The notes below the pieces were generated by a model. The model did not search any database. It saw only the letters and a program-made list of their open reading frames with translations, and had not been told where the DNA came from. From NCBI RefSeq assembly GCF_000178475.1, contig NZ_ADNY01000016.1, forward strand, positions 1 through 15,876: a stretch of 15,876 nt of DNA. The letters are read 5' to 3'. Shown here piece by piece: positions 1 to 6,487 of this stretch. The stretch is from Lactobacillus amylolyticus DSM 11664 (GTDB lineage Bacteria; Bacillota; Bacilli; Lactobacillales; Lactobacillaceae). The stretch's first letter is position 1, and each line of letters begins with the position of its first letter. Both the position numbers and the translations under genes were made by a program.

Positions 1-26
1 ACACTACTAAGGCTATCGTTAACTAG
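1..26 (+). CDS. 3' end of an upstream gene (partial)
   Basis: Read in the frame of position 3, the first bases give the tail TTKAIVN followed by a TAG stop at 24-26. The stop lies 48 bases before malE, which has its own strong ribosome binding site and no clear promoter, so the fragment is probably the last codons of a gene in the same operon. In related lactobacilli an MsmK-type sugar ABC ATPase often sits beside malEFG, and that is my guess, but seven residues cannot establish identity. Confidence 0.35.
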
Positions 27-74
27 TTTTAGTAAAAATTAATTTAATTATGTTTTATTTAGGAGGATAAAGTC

Positions 75-1298
75 ATGAAGTTTTGGAAGAAATTGGCATT
101 AGGTAGTACAGCTGTTTTAGCTGCAATGTCACTTGCAGCTTGCTCAAAAGGCTCTTCAAATAGTTCATCATCAAGCAGCAGTAACAAGAGCGCTAGCTTG
201 ACTCTCTGGGTTGATACCCAACAAGTTCCTTACTACAAGAAGATTGCTAAGGACTTTACTAAGAAGTACAAGAACATTAAGGTTCGTGTTGTTCAAAGTC
301 CAAACGGTTCAGCTAACGCTAAGACTGATGTTGGTAAGGACCCATCAAAGGCTGCCGACGTATTTGAAGCTCCAAACGATCAATTAGGTCAAATGGCTGA
401 AGCTGGTTACATTAACCCAGTTTCACCATCAGCTGCTAAAGATATTAAAGCCAACTACGTAAGCGTAGCTTCAAAGGGTGTAACTTGGAAGGGCAAGATT
501 TACGCATTCCCATACGCAGAACAAGCTCAAACCCTTTACTACAACAAGTCAAAGCTTTCAGCTAGCGATGTTAAGGACTGGAAGACTTTAACCTCTAAGG
601 GTGTAGTTGCTACTGACTTTACTAACGCATACGTAATGTGGCCAGTAATGTTCTCAGCAGGTACTAAGTTGTTTGGTGACAACGGACAAGATCTTAAGGG
701 TTCAACCTTTAACTCACAACAAGGTGTTAACGCTTTGAAGTGGTACGCAGCTCAAAAGAACAACAAGGGCGTAATGCAAACTTCAAACGCTTTGAACCAA
801 TTAAAGAAGGGCAATGTTCAAGCTATCTTGGACGGTCCTTGGGACGCTGCTAACATCAAGAATATCTTGGGTAAGAACTTCGCAGTTGCTCCATATCCTA
901 AGATTGAAGTTGGCGGCAAGACTGTACAAATGGAAGCATTCCTTGGTATTGAAGGCTTTGCTATTAACTCACACACCAAGAACGCTAAGGCTGCTTCAGA
1001 ATTAGCTGCTTACATCACTAACAAGAAGGCACAATTAATTGCTCACAAGGAAGCTGGTCAAATTCCTGTATTGAAGTCTGCTGTAAACTCAAGCGCTGTT
1101 CAAAACGATCCAGTTGCTAAGGCCGTAATGCAAATGGCTAAGCCAGGTTACTCAGTATTGCAACCAATGCTTCCACAAATGGCTATTTTCTGGAACGATT
1201 CAGCTCCATTAATCAGTGGTACTTACGACGGCAAGATCAAGCCATCACAATACAAGGCACAACTTGCTAAACTTGCTAAGGAAATTGAAAACAAGTAA
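75..1298 (+). CDS. malE: Maltose/maltodextrin ABC transporter, substrate-binding lipoprotein
   Basis: This is a 407-residue extracellular solute-binding protein that captures maltose or maltodextrins and hands them to the membrane permease pair. The N-terminus is a lipoprotein signal: Lys-rich start, hydrophobic core and lipobox LAAC with the lipidated Cys at residue 23. A Ser/Asn-rich flexible tether (about 25-39) follows, then a family 1 binding protein starting at SLTLWVD. An AGGAGG at 61-66 lies 8 bases before the ATG. Codon use is strongly biased (AAG, AAC, GCT, CCA), suggesting high expression. It is followed by malF and malG and by a hairpin at 1316-1354 that could keep binding-protein mRNA in excess. 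The sugar is inferred from family and operon type; a related oligosaccharide is possible. Confidence 0.88.
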   Translation: MKFWKKLALGSTAVLAAMSLAACSKGSSNSSSSSSSNKSASLTLWVDTQQVPYYKKIAKDFTKKYKNIKVRVVQSPNGSANAKTDVGKDPSKAADVFEAPNDQLGQMAEAGYINPVSPSAAKDIKANYVSVASKGVTWKGKIYAFPYAEQAQTLYYNKSKLSASDVKDWKTLTSKGVVATDFTNAYVMWPVMFSAGTKLFGDNGQDLKGSTFNSQQGVNALKWYAAQKNNKGVMQTSNALNQLKKGNVQAILDGPWDAANIKNILGKNFAVAPYPKIEVGGKTVQMEAFLGIEGFAINSHTKNAKAASELAAYITNKKAQLIAHKEAGQIPVLKSAVNSSAVQNDPVAKAVMQMAKPGYSVLQPMLPQMAIFWNDSAPLISGTYDGKIKPSQYKAQLAKLAKEIENK

Positions 1299-1315
1299 TT
1301 AACTTTTAAAGCATA

Positions 1316-1354
1316 AGCAAAGGTTGGTCGACTAAATAGTCCAACCTTTTTGCT
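1316..1354 (+). terminator. Intercistronic hairpin between malE and malF
   Basis: AGCAAAGGTTGG (1316-1327) pairs with CCAACCTTT (1341-1349) and, after two extra T bases, with GCT (1352-1354). The loop is 13 bases. The T-run is only five long and is followed by GC, so complete termination is unlikely. It is better read as an attenuating or mRNA-stabilising stem that sets malE expression above the permease genes. It lies just upstream of the malF ribosome binding site (GAGGAG, 1361-1366). Confidence 0.6.
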
Positions 1355-1371
1355 TGAGAAGAGGAGAAGTT

Positions 1372-2730
1372 ATGTTTAAGAGAAAAAAGCATGTAGCTCC
1401 TGAAGCAACTTATCGAGAGGTATGGACTAAAGGGGATATAGCTACCAAATTATCTTTCTTCATAATGGGTAGCAATGCTCTTGCTAATAAGCAATGGGTA
1501 AAAGGTTTAGCTTTCCTGTTATCAGAAGTAATCTTTGTTGTTTGGTTTATTTTTAGCGGTATCTCAGCATTAAGCATGCTGGTTACATTAGGTACCGATA
1601 AAAACAAAAAGGTTGTTTATGATGCTTCACAAGGAGTTTATATTACTAAACAGCCTTCGAACTCAGTTTTGATTCTGTTGTTTGGTGTTTTGGCAATTAT
1701 CTTATGTATCGTAATGATTTACCTTTACTGCGTAAACTTAAGATCTACTAAACACAATTATATTTTGAAGCGTGATGGCAAACATATTCCAAATAATATT
1801 GAAGAATTGAAGAGTTTACTTGACGTACGTTTACACGCAACATTGATGACTCTTCCATTACTTTGAATTTTGTTCTTTACTATTTTGCCAACGGTCTTCA
1901 TGATTTCAATGGCCTTTACTAACTATGACCGTGAGCACCCAATTGCCTTCTCTTGGACTGGTTTTCAAGCATTTGGCAGTGTGCTTAACGGTGATTTAGC
2001 TGGTACTTTCTTCCCAGTATTGGGTTGGACCTTAATTTGGGCCGTTTTAGCAACAGTTACGACTTTCTTCTTTGGCGTTTTGCTTGCCTTATTGATTGAA
2101 TCAAAAGGTATTAAACATAAAGGCTTCTGGAGAACGATCTTCGTAATTGTTTGGGCTGTTCCTCAATTCGTTTCACTGTTGATGATGGCTCAATTCTTGG
2201 ACTACCAGGGTGCTTTAAACAACATTTTAATGAACTTGCACTTGATTAGTTCCCCAATTCACTTTATTGACAACCAGGCTTCACCAATTATAGCTAGAAT
2301 TACGGTTATTATCGTTAACATGTGGGTTGGTATCCCAGTTTCAATGCTGATTTCAACCGCGATTATTCAAAACTTGCCACAAGATCAAATTGAAGCTGCC
2401 AAGATCGATGGTGCTAATGTTGTTCAAATTTTTAGATATATTACTTTCCCACAAATCTTGTTTGTCATGGCTCCATCACTGATTCAACAATTTATCGGAA
2501 ATATCAATAACTTCAACGTTATCTTCCTGTTAACTGGTGGTGCCCCAATGAACAGTAAATACAACGGTGCCGGATCCACCGACTTGCTGGTAACGTGGCT
2601 ATATAACTTGACCTTCGGTCAGGAGCAACGTTACAACGCTTCAGCCGTATTGGGTATCTTGATCTTTATTCTTAGTGCAACCGTATCCTTAATTGCCTAC
2701 AGACACACTAATGCTTACAAGGAGGGCTAA
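1372..2730 (+). pseudogene. malF: Maltose ABC transporter permease MalF, interrupted by an in-frame TGA
   Basis: The reading frame runs from ATG 1372 (GAGGAG at 1361-1366) to TAA 2728-2730, about 452 codons, the usual size for Gram-positive MalF/MalC permeases with an extra N-terminal membrane part. Codon 165 (1864-1866) is TGA. The first part (164 residues) holds the N-terminal extension with about three hydrophobic segments. The second is the core permease with the EAA loop (EAAKIDGANVVQIFRYITFP) that contacts the ATPase. The frame is otherwise undisturbed, so a single base change is the simplest cause (TGG or GGA to TGA). The stop falls at the start of the first core membrane helix (LPLL-stop-ILFFTILPTVF). 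A TTG codon at 1870 could restart translation of a 286-residue core, but no ribosome binding site precedes it. Readthrough, restart or loss of function cannot be told apart here. Confidence 0.85.
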
Positions 2731-2735
2731 TAAAC

Positions 2736-3593
2736 ATGAAGTCTTATACACACCAGAGACAGCTCTCATTGGTCTTGCGGTATATCCTTTTAACCATCTT
2801 AGCGATTATTTGGATTTTACCAATTGTTTGGATCATCTTAGCTAGTTTTTCATACAATGATACTGGATTTGTTTCGACCTTCTGGCCTGATCAATTCACA
2901 TTGCAAAACTATATTGGGATTTTCACGAACCCACAATATCCGTATGCAAACTGGATTATTAATACGTTGGTAGTTTCAATTGCTTCAATGATTGTCTCCA
3001 CTTTCTTAACAATCTCTGTAGCTTACGTATTATCGAGACTTCGCTTCGCATTTAGAAAACCATTCTTACAAATTGCCTTAGTTTTAGGAATGTTCCCAGG
3101 CTTCATGTCAATGATCGCTTTGTACTACATTTTGAAGGGTCTTAACATGTTGAACCTCTTCGGTTTGTTCCTTGTATATGTAGGTGGTGCCGGATTAGGA
3201 TTCTACGTTGCTAAAGGATTCTTTGATACTATTCCACGGTCAATCGACGAAGCTGCTGAAATTGATGGTGCTACTAGATGGCAAGTATTTACCCACATTG
3301 GTTTGCCACTTTCAAAGCCAATGATCGTTTATACTGCTTTAACAGCATTCATCGCACCATGGACAGACTTCATCTTCTCCGGTATTATCCTTTCAACTTC
3401 AGGAAATGCCAAGGATTACACTATTGCTTATGGGCTTTACAACATGGTCCATACATCAAAAGGTAATGCAACTGCATACTTTGCTCAATTTGTTGCAGGA
3501 TGTGTAATTATCGCTATCCCAATTACTATCTTGTTTGTCTTAATGCAGAAGTTCTACGTTAACGGAATTGCTGCTGGTGCTGATAAAGGTTAA
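2736..3593 (+). CDS. malG: Maltose ABC transporter permease MalG
   Basis: This 285-residue membrane protein is the second permease half of the maltose/maltodextrin importer and would pair with MalF. It has the expected six membrane segments and a clear EAA loop (EAAEIDGATRWQVFTHIGLP) after the fourth, where the ATPase docks; length is normal for MalG. The start ATG lies five bases after the malF stop, and its Shine-Dalgarno AAGGAGG (2719-2725) sits inside the end of malF, so translation is probably coupled. If ribosomes stop at the malF TGA, this coupling would weaken. It is intact and is the last gene before the operon terminator at 3613-3648. Confidence 0.88.
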   Translation: MKSYTHQRQLSLVLRYILLTILAIIWILPIVWIILASFSYNDTGFVSTFWPDQFTLQNYIGIFTNPQYPYANWIINTLVVSIASMIVSTFLTISVAYVLSRLRFAFRKPFLQIALVLGMFPGFMSMIALYYILKGLNMLNLFGLFLVYVGGAGLGFYVAKGFFDTIPRSIDEAAEIDGATRWQVFTHIGLPLSKPMIVYTALTAFIAPWTDFIFSGIILSTSGNAKDYTIAYGLYNMVHTSKGNATAYFAQFVAGCVIIAIPITILFVLMQKFYVNGIAAGADKG

Positions 3594-3612
3594 TCAAGAA
3601 TTTGATTATGCT

Positions 3613-3648
3613 AAAAAACGTCTTATCTTTTGGGATAAGGCGTTTTTG
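3613..3648 (+). terminator. Rho-independent terminator of the mal operon
   Basis: The arm AAAAACG-T-CTTATC (3614-3627) pairs with GATAAG-G-CGTTTTT (3634-3647), including one G-T pair, around a TTTTGG loop. The 3' arm ends in a run of five T. It starts 20 bases after the malG stop and ends just before the ribosome binding site of the next gene. Confidence 0.85.
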
Positions 3649-3661
3649 TTTGGAGAGAATA

Positions 3662-4055
3662 ATGACAAAATTACCATTTAAAGCAATTGCTGTTGATATG
3701 GACGGCACTTTTCTTAACAGCAAAAGTGATTTTAATAGGGTAAAATTTGCTCGGATTCTGAAAAAATTAAAACAAAACAATATTCATTTTATCGTGGCCA
3801 GCGGTAACGAATTGAAACGCAGTCGTATATTTTAAAAGATGCAGATCCTAATTTTAATATTTGAACATTCCGCGGTCACAACTAATGGCCTTTGGTGATG
3901 GCGGCAATGATATTGAAATGCTGCAGCTTGCTGGCCTGAGCTATGCGATGGCAAATGGGCTGGACTGTGCCAAAAAAGCTGCTAAATTTATCGCACCAAG
4001 CAATGATAAACAAGGCGTTTTGCAAGTGATTGCCGCTTATTTAGAAAAGGAGTAG
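3662..4055 (+). pseudogene. Cof-type HAD-superfamily phosphatase remnant (frameshift and internal deletion)
   Basis: Two ends of a Cof-type HAD phosphatase are present without the middle. The N-terminal piece (ATG 3662, GGAGAG at 3652-3657) carries the motif DMDGT (residues 12-16, with the nucleophile and acid/base Asp) and VASGN (motif II). The C-terminal piece (from about 3861) carries FGDGGND, the Mg-binding motif IV. The reading frame changes twice. Near 3820 one base seems lost, because the -1 frame continues sensibly as QSYILKDADPNFNI. Around 3859-3862 the sequence jumps to the C-terminal NIPRSQLMAFGDGGND. Cof proteins are normally about 270 residues; about 130 codons remain, so roughly 140-150 are missing, largely the C2 cap. 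Not expected to make an active enzyme. The original substrate (a sugar phosphate or similar) is unknown. Its TAG lies four bases before the next gene, so they were an operon. Confidence 0.85.
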
Positions 4056-4059
4056 CAGC

Positions 4060-4522
4060 ATGAAATTAGTAATTGTTAGACATGGCATTAGTGCAGATAC
4101 TTGGGATCGAGTTGTTGACGGCGATAATGATCCTGATCTAAGCGCAGAAGGCATAAAAGGCGTAGAAAAAATTGCACCATATATTGATGAGAAGCAATTT
4201 GATTATGTTTATGCCAGTACTTTAACTAGGGCAATAAAAACTGTCAAAATTCTGACCAAGAATAAAAAGAAAATTCATCGCGATTCTAGAATCGTCGAGC
4301 TTAGAATGGGCAAGTGAAAAGATGGATAAAACGATTTTGGTCGCAAGTCACGGAATTGCAATTAGAGCATTAATTTCTGTTATCCTTAATGTGGATATGG
4401 ATAAAGTGATGAACGTCAACAATGTGGCGTTTAGCGAATTTCTTTTTGATCCTCAGAAAAATTACGCGCCGCGGATGATGAGTTTTAATAGCAAATATCC
4501 GCTGTTTTATGGTAAAAAGTAA
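4060..4522 (+). pseudogene. Histidine phosphatase (phosphoglycerate mutase-like) remnant with internal deletion
   Basis: The ORF starts at ATG 4060 behind AAGGAG (4047-4052) with the signature MKLVIVRHG, whose RHG (residues 7-9) holds the phosphorylated His. It continues through YASTLTRA and RIVELRMGK, then hits TGA at 4315-4317. Another frame (from about 4313) resumes with KTILVASHG, the second catalytic His motif, and reaches TAA at 4520-4522. Family members are about 200-220 residues. About 152 codons remain, so roughly 60 are missing between the ELRMGK region, where a WEG usually follows, and the SHG strand. Both catalytic His motifs survive but in different frames, so no intact enzyme is expected. 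The substrate of the ancestral enzyme cannot be told; these proteins are often general phosphatases. Confidence 0.83.
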
Positions 4523-4562
4523 TTGTAACTGAGCTAATTTCAACTTTAGGAAGTGCAATAAA

Positions 4563-5075
4563 ATGTCAGAAATAGAAATCGTTCAGGGCGATATTACCAA
4601 AATGAAGGCCGATGCAATCGTCAATGCGGCCAATAAATCTCTTCTTGGTGGAGGCGGCGTTGATGGTGCAATTCATGCCGCAGCTGGTCCACAGCTTTTA
4701 GCCGAATGTCGTACTTTGCATGGTTGTGACACCGGTGAAGCCAAAATTACCAAGGGTTATAATTTGCCTGCTAAACATGTAATTCATACGGTCGGTCCTA
4801 TTTACCGTTTTCATAGTCCGGAAGAAGATGCAAAACTTTTGGCAGCTTGCTATCAAAACAGTCTTGATTTAGCTAAGAAAAATAATTTGCATAGTATTAT
4901 CTTTTCTTCTATTTCAACTGGCGTCTATGGTTATCCTGCTGAAGATGCTGCCAAGATTGCTTTTGCCACCGCGAAAAACTGGCTGGCTGATCATCCTGAT
5001 TATGAAATGAAAATTTCCATGTGTGCATTTGATCAAAGGATGGCAGATATTTTTAAAAAAGAAATGAATTCATAA
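4563..5075 (+). CDS. Macro domain protein, probable O-acetyl-ADP-ribose deacetylase (YmdB-like)
   Basis: This 170-residue protein is a stand-alone macro domain, a fold that binds ADP-ribose. It shows GDIT (9-12), [18 protein letters not shown] (21-38) and the phosphate loop [11 protein letters not shown] (115-125). The pattern NAAN...GGGVDGAIH with Asp35 is that of the YmdB/MacroD type, which hydrolyses O-acetyl-ADP-ribose and can remove ADP-ribose from acidic residues. Length is normal and the frame intact. AGGAAG (4548-4553) is 9 bases before the ATG. It lies 40 bases after the broken histidine phosphatase and ends at a shared terminator. Its survival beside two decayed genes suggests it does not depend on them. 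The reaction is inferred from family, not proven. Confidence 0.9.
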   Translation: MSEIEIVQGDITKMKADAIVNAANKSLLGGGGVDGAIHAAAGPQLLAECRTLHGCDTGEAKITKGYNLPAKHVIHTVGPIYRFHSPEEDAKLLAACYQNSLDLAKKNNLHSIIFSSISTGVYGYPAEDAAKIAFATAKNWLADHPDYEMKISMCAFDQRMADIFKKEMNS

Positions 5076-5076
5076 A

Positions 5077-5106
5077 AAATCCATGACTGTAAAAGGTCAT
5101 GGATTT
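5077..5106. terminator. Bidirectional terminator between macro-domain gene and MFS gene
   Basis: AAATCCATGAC (5077-5087) pairs perfectly with GTCATGGATTT (5096-5106) around an 8-base loop. A-rich flanks on the left and T-rich flanks on the right give a T-run in both directions. It serves the macro-domain gene (plus) and the MFS gene ending at 5110 (minus). Confidence 0.85.
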
Positions 5107-5109
5107 ATT

Positions 5110-6345
5110 TTATTTATTGCGGTAAGAAATTCCCCAGGCAAAGATTAAAACTAATAAGAAATTGAGCAAAAGCGTGAAGCCCGTTACCCAAAAGACTGTA
5201 GCATAATTGGAAAGTCCGGAAATAGTTGACCCCATCATTGAACCCAGAACGGCACCAACTGCCTGGAAGGACTGATTGTATGAGAATATTCGACCGAAAC
5301 ATTCAGGTGGGGTATTCAGGGTTAAAACGGTTTGAGCAGCTGGCAACATGGCAGCACTGGCAATTCCCAGGAAGAATCTTAAAACAGCCAGTACCCAAGG
5401 ACTATTGGTTAGCGCCATCGGAATGAACAAGACGGCGCCAATAATCAGTCCAACTCTTAAGACGCGTAAAGGCCCGATTTCATCCATTTTGTGTCCAATT
5501 TTAGAGGCAGCGATTAACGTTCCCAGACCTGGCGTTGCTGCGACTACGCCGGCTACAAATGCAACATCGCCGCCATGCATCATTGATTTAACATACAGTG
5601 AAACGATTGGATCAATAGACATTGTTGAGGACTGAACCAGCATGGTTGTGATGAACATGACAACGATTAGTTTAATGCTAGGCAGGCTCTTCATGATTTC
5701 ATTCATTGGCTTCATCTTTTCACGAGAAACCGGTGTGAAGTCTTCATGAACTAAAAAGCTTGTGCCTAAAAATACAAGAAACATCAATACACCGGTAATA
5801 AAGAATGGAATCCGATAGCCCCAGGCGCCACCAAGCCAATTACCAAAAAAGCTTGAAAGGGTACCACCGAGAAGTGGTCCAACCAAGTTGCCGGCAGTAC
5901 CAGCCGTCATCATTTGACTCATAACCCAACCGCTGCGTTTATGTGGAGTTTCCCCGGCCATTAAGGCAGTTGCGTTGTTAATATAGCCAGAGAATGATCC
6001 CTGAATAAAACGCATGACAACAATGTAGATTGCATTATGAGCCAATCCCGTTAAGGTAATTGTTAGTGCCATTACGCCTGAAGCGCGCATGCACATTAAT
6101 TTACGGCCTTTTCTGTCGGCTAGGCTTCCCCAATATGGCGAGACAATCGCTTGAGCGATAAAGGTCATGGCAAAGGCTAAACCGGAATATAAGTTGATTT
6201 GCAGTTTGCTGTAATTGCCCAAATCAGAAATAAAGAGGGAAATAAACGGCATCGTCATCGAATAGCCCATCCCCGTAATAAAACAGCCGAGCCATAGTGT
6301 ATATAAGGCTTTATGCCAATCAGCAGGTAGTTTTTCAGAATTCAA
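5110..6345 (-). CDS. MFS transporter, DHA1-type drug efflux family
   Basis: This is a 411-residue proton-driven exporter of the major facilitator superfamily with about 12 membrane segments. The loop between helices 2 and 3 has the MFS signature GSLADRKGRK (about 73-82), and MRFIQGSFSGYINNATALMAG resembles the helix 4-5 region of DHA1 multidrug exporters such as PmrA/MdtG, my closest match. Substrates cannot be read from sequence. The start is a TTG at 6345-6343 (MNSEKL), with a modest AAGAGA ribosome binding site 9 bases upstream; the nearby ATG at 6353-6351 is out of frame and hits a stop within seven codons. A cre-like box and an inverted repeat lie in its promoter zone, so it may be under carbon and local control. 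It is divergent from the gene at 6488. Confidence 0.85.
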   Translation of the reverse strand: MNSEKLPADWHKALYTLWLGCFITGMGYSMTMPFISLFISDLGNYSKLQINLYSGLAFAMTFIAQAIVSPYWGSLADRKGRKLMCMRASGVMALTITLTGLAHNAIYIVVMRFIQGSFSGYINNATALMAGETPHKRSGWVMSQMMTAGTAGNLVGPLLGGTLSSFFGNWLGGAWGYRIPFFITGVLMFLVFLGTSFLVHEDFTPVSREKMKPMNEIMKSLPSIKLIVVMFITTMLVQSSTMSIDPIVSLYVKSMMHGGDVAFVAGVVAATPGLGTLIAASKIGHKMDEIGPLRVLRVGLIIGAVLFIPMALTNSPWVLAVLRFFLGIASAAMLPAAQTVLTLNTPPECFGRIFSYNQSFQAVGAVLGSMMGSTISGLSNYATVFWVTGFTLLLNFLLVLIFAWGISYRNK

Positions 6346-6364
6346 AAAGGTTCATCTCTTTCGT

Positions 6365-6380
6365 TAATCAATAATGATTA
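6365..6380. promoter_or_regulatory. 16-bp palindrome over the predicted start of MFS transcription
   Basis: TAATCA (6365-6370) and TGATTA (6375-6380) are a perfect inverted repeat with a 4-base spacer. It overlaps the predicted minus-strand extended -10 (TGT TAAAAT, 6388-6380) and the expected start point, a common place for a repressor operator. No regulator gene is seen nearby and AT-rich palindromes arise by chance, so this is a candidate only. Confidence 0.35.
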
Positions 6381-6388
6381 TTTTAACA
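6380..6388 (-). promoter_or_regulatory. Predicted extended -10 promoter of the MFS gene
   Basis: On the minus strand TGTTAAAAT fits TGn plus a TATAAT-like hexamer (TAAAAT, 6385-6380). There is no good -35 hexamer at 17 bases, as is common for extended -10 promoters. The cre-like box at 6393-6406 lies directly upstream. Confidence 0.4.
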
Positions 6389-6392
6389 TCTA

Positions 6393-6406
6393 TTGCAAAC
6401 GTTAAT
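6393..6406. promoter_or_regulatory. cre-like site (catabolite response element)
   Basis: TTGCAAACGTTAAT matches the CcpA consensus WTGNAANCGNWNNCA with a single clear mismatch (T instead of the C near the right end). Its place just upstream of the predicted -10 of the MFS gene would suit repression of that gene when a preferred sugar is used. A LacI-family sugar regulator with a similar half-site is the alternative. Confidence 0.4.
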
Positions 6407-6416
6407 ATTTTTTCAA

Positions 6417-6446
6417 AATAATTCAAAAAAATAAGTTTGAATTATT
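6417..6446. promoter_or_regulatory. 11-bp perfect inverted repeat between divergent genes
   Basis: AATAATTCAAA (6417-6427) and TTTGAATTATT (6436-6446) are exact reverse complements with an 8-base spacer, giving arm centres 19 bases apart, nearly two helix turns. It covers the -35 zone of the predicted extended -10 promoter for the gene at 6488 (TGC TAAGAT, 6453-6461). No T-run follows, so it is more likely an operator for a dimeric regulator than a terminator. Confidence 0.5.
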
Positions 6447-6487
6447 GAATTGTGCTAAGATTGGTTTTTCGGAAGGGAGAGATCTTG

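Noticed and set aside
1864..1866. TGA in malF as a selenocysteine codon
   Set aside because: No SECIS-like hairpin is visible after it, and a selenocysteine within a sugar permease helix has no precedent I know of; lactobacilli generally lack the machinery.
4060..4317. 85-residue histidine phosphatase fragment as a complete small enzyme
   Set aside because: It lacks the second catalytic His motif, which is found just downstream in another frame, so deletion explains it better.
5226..5635. Plus-strand ORFs opposite the MFS gene
   Set aside because: Shadows of the minus-strand gene, lacking start signals and family features.
6452..6487. GTG at 6452 as start of the membrane protein
   Set aside because: No ribosome binding site before it; it overlaps the predicted -10 region, while ATG 6488 has AAGGGAG at the right distance.
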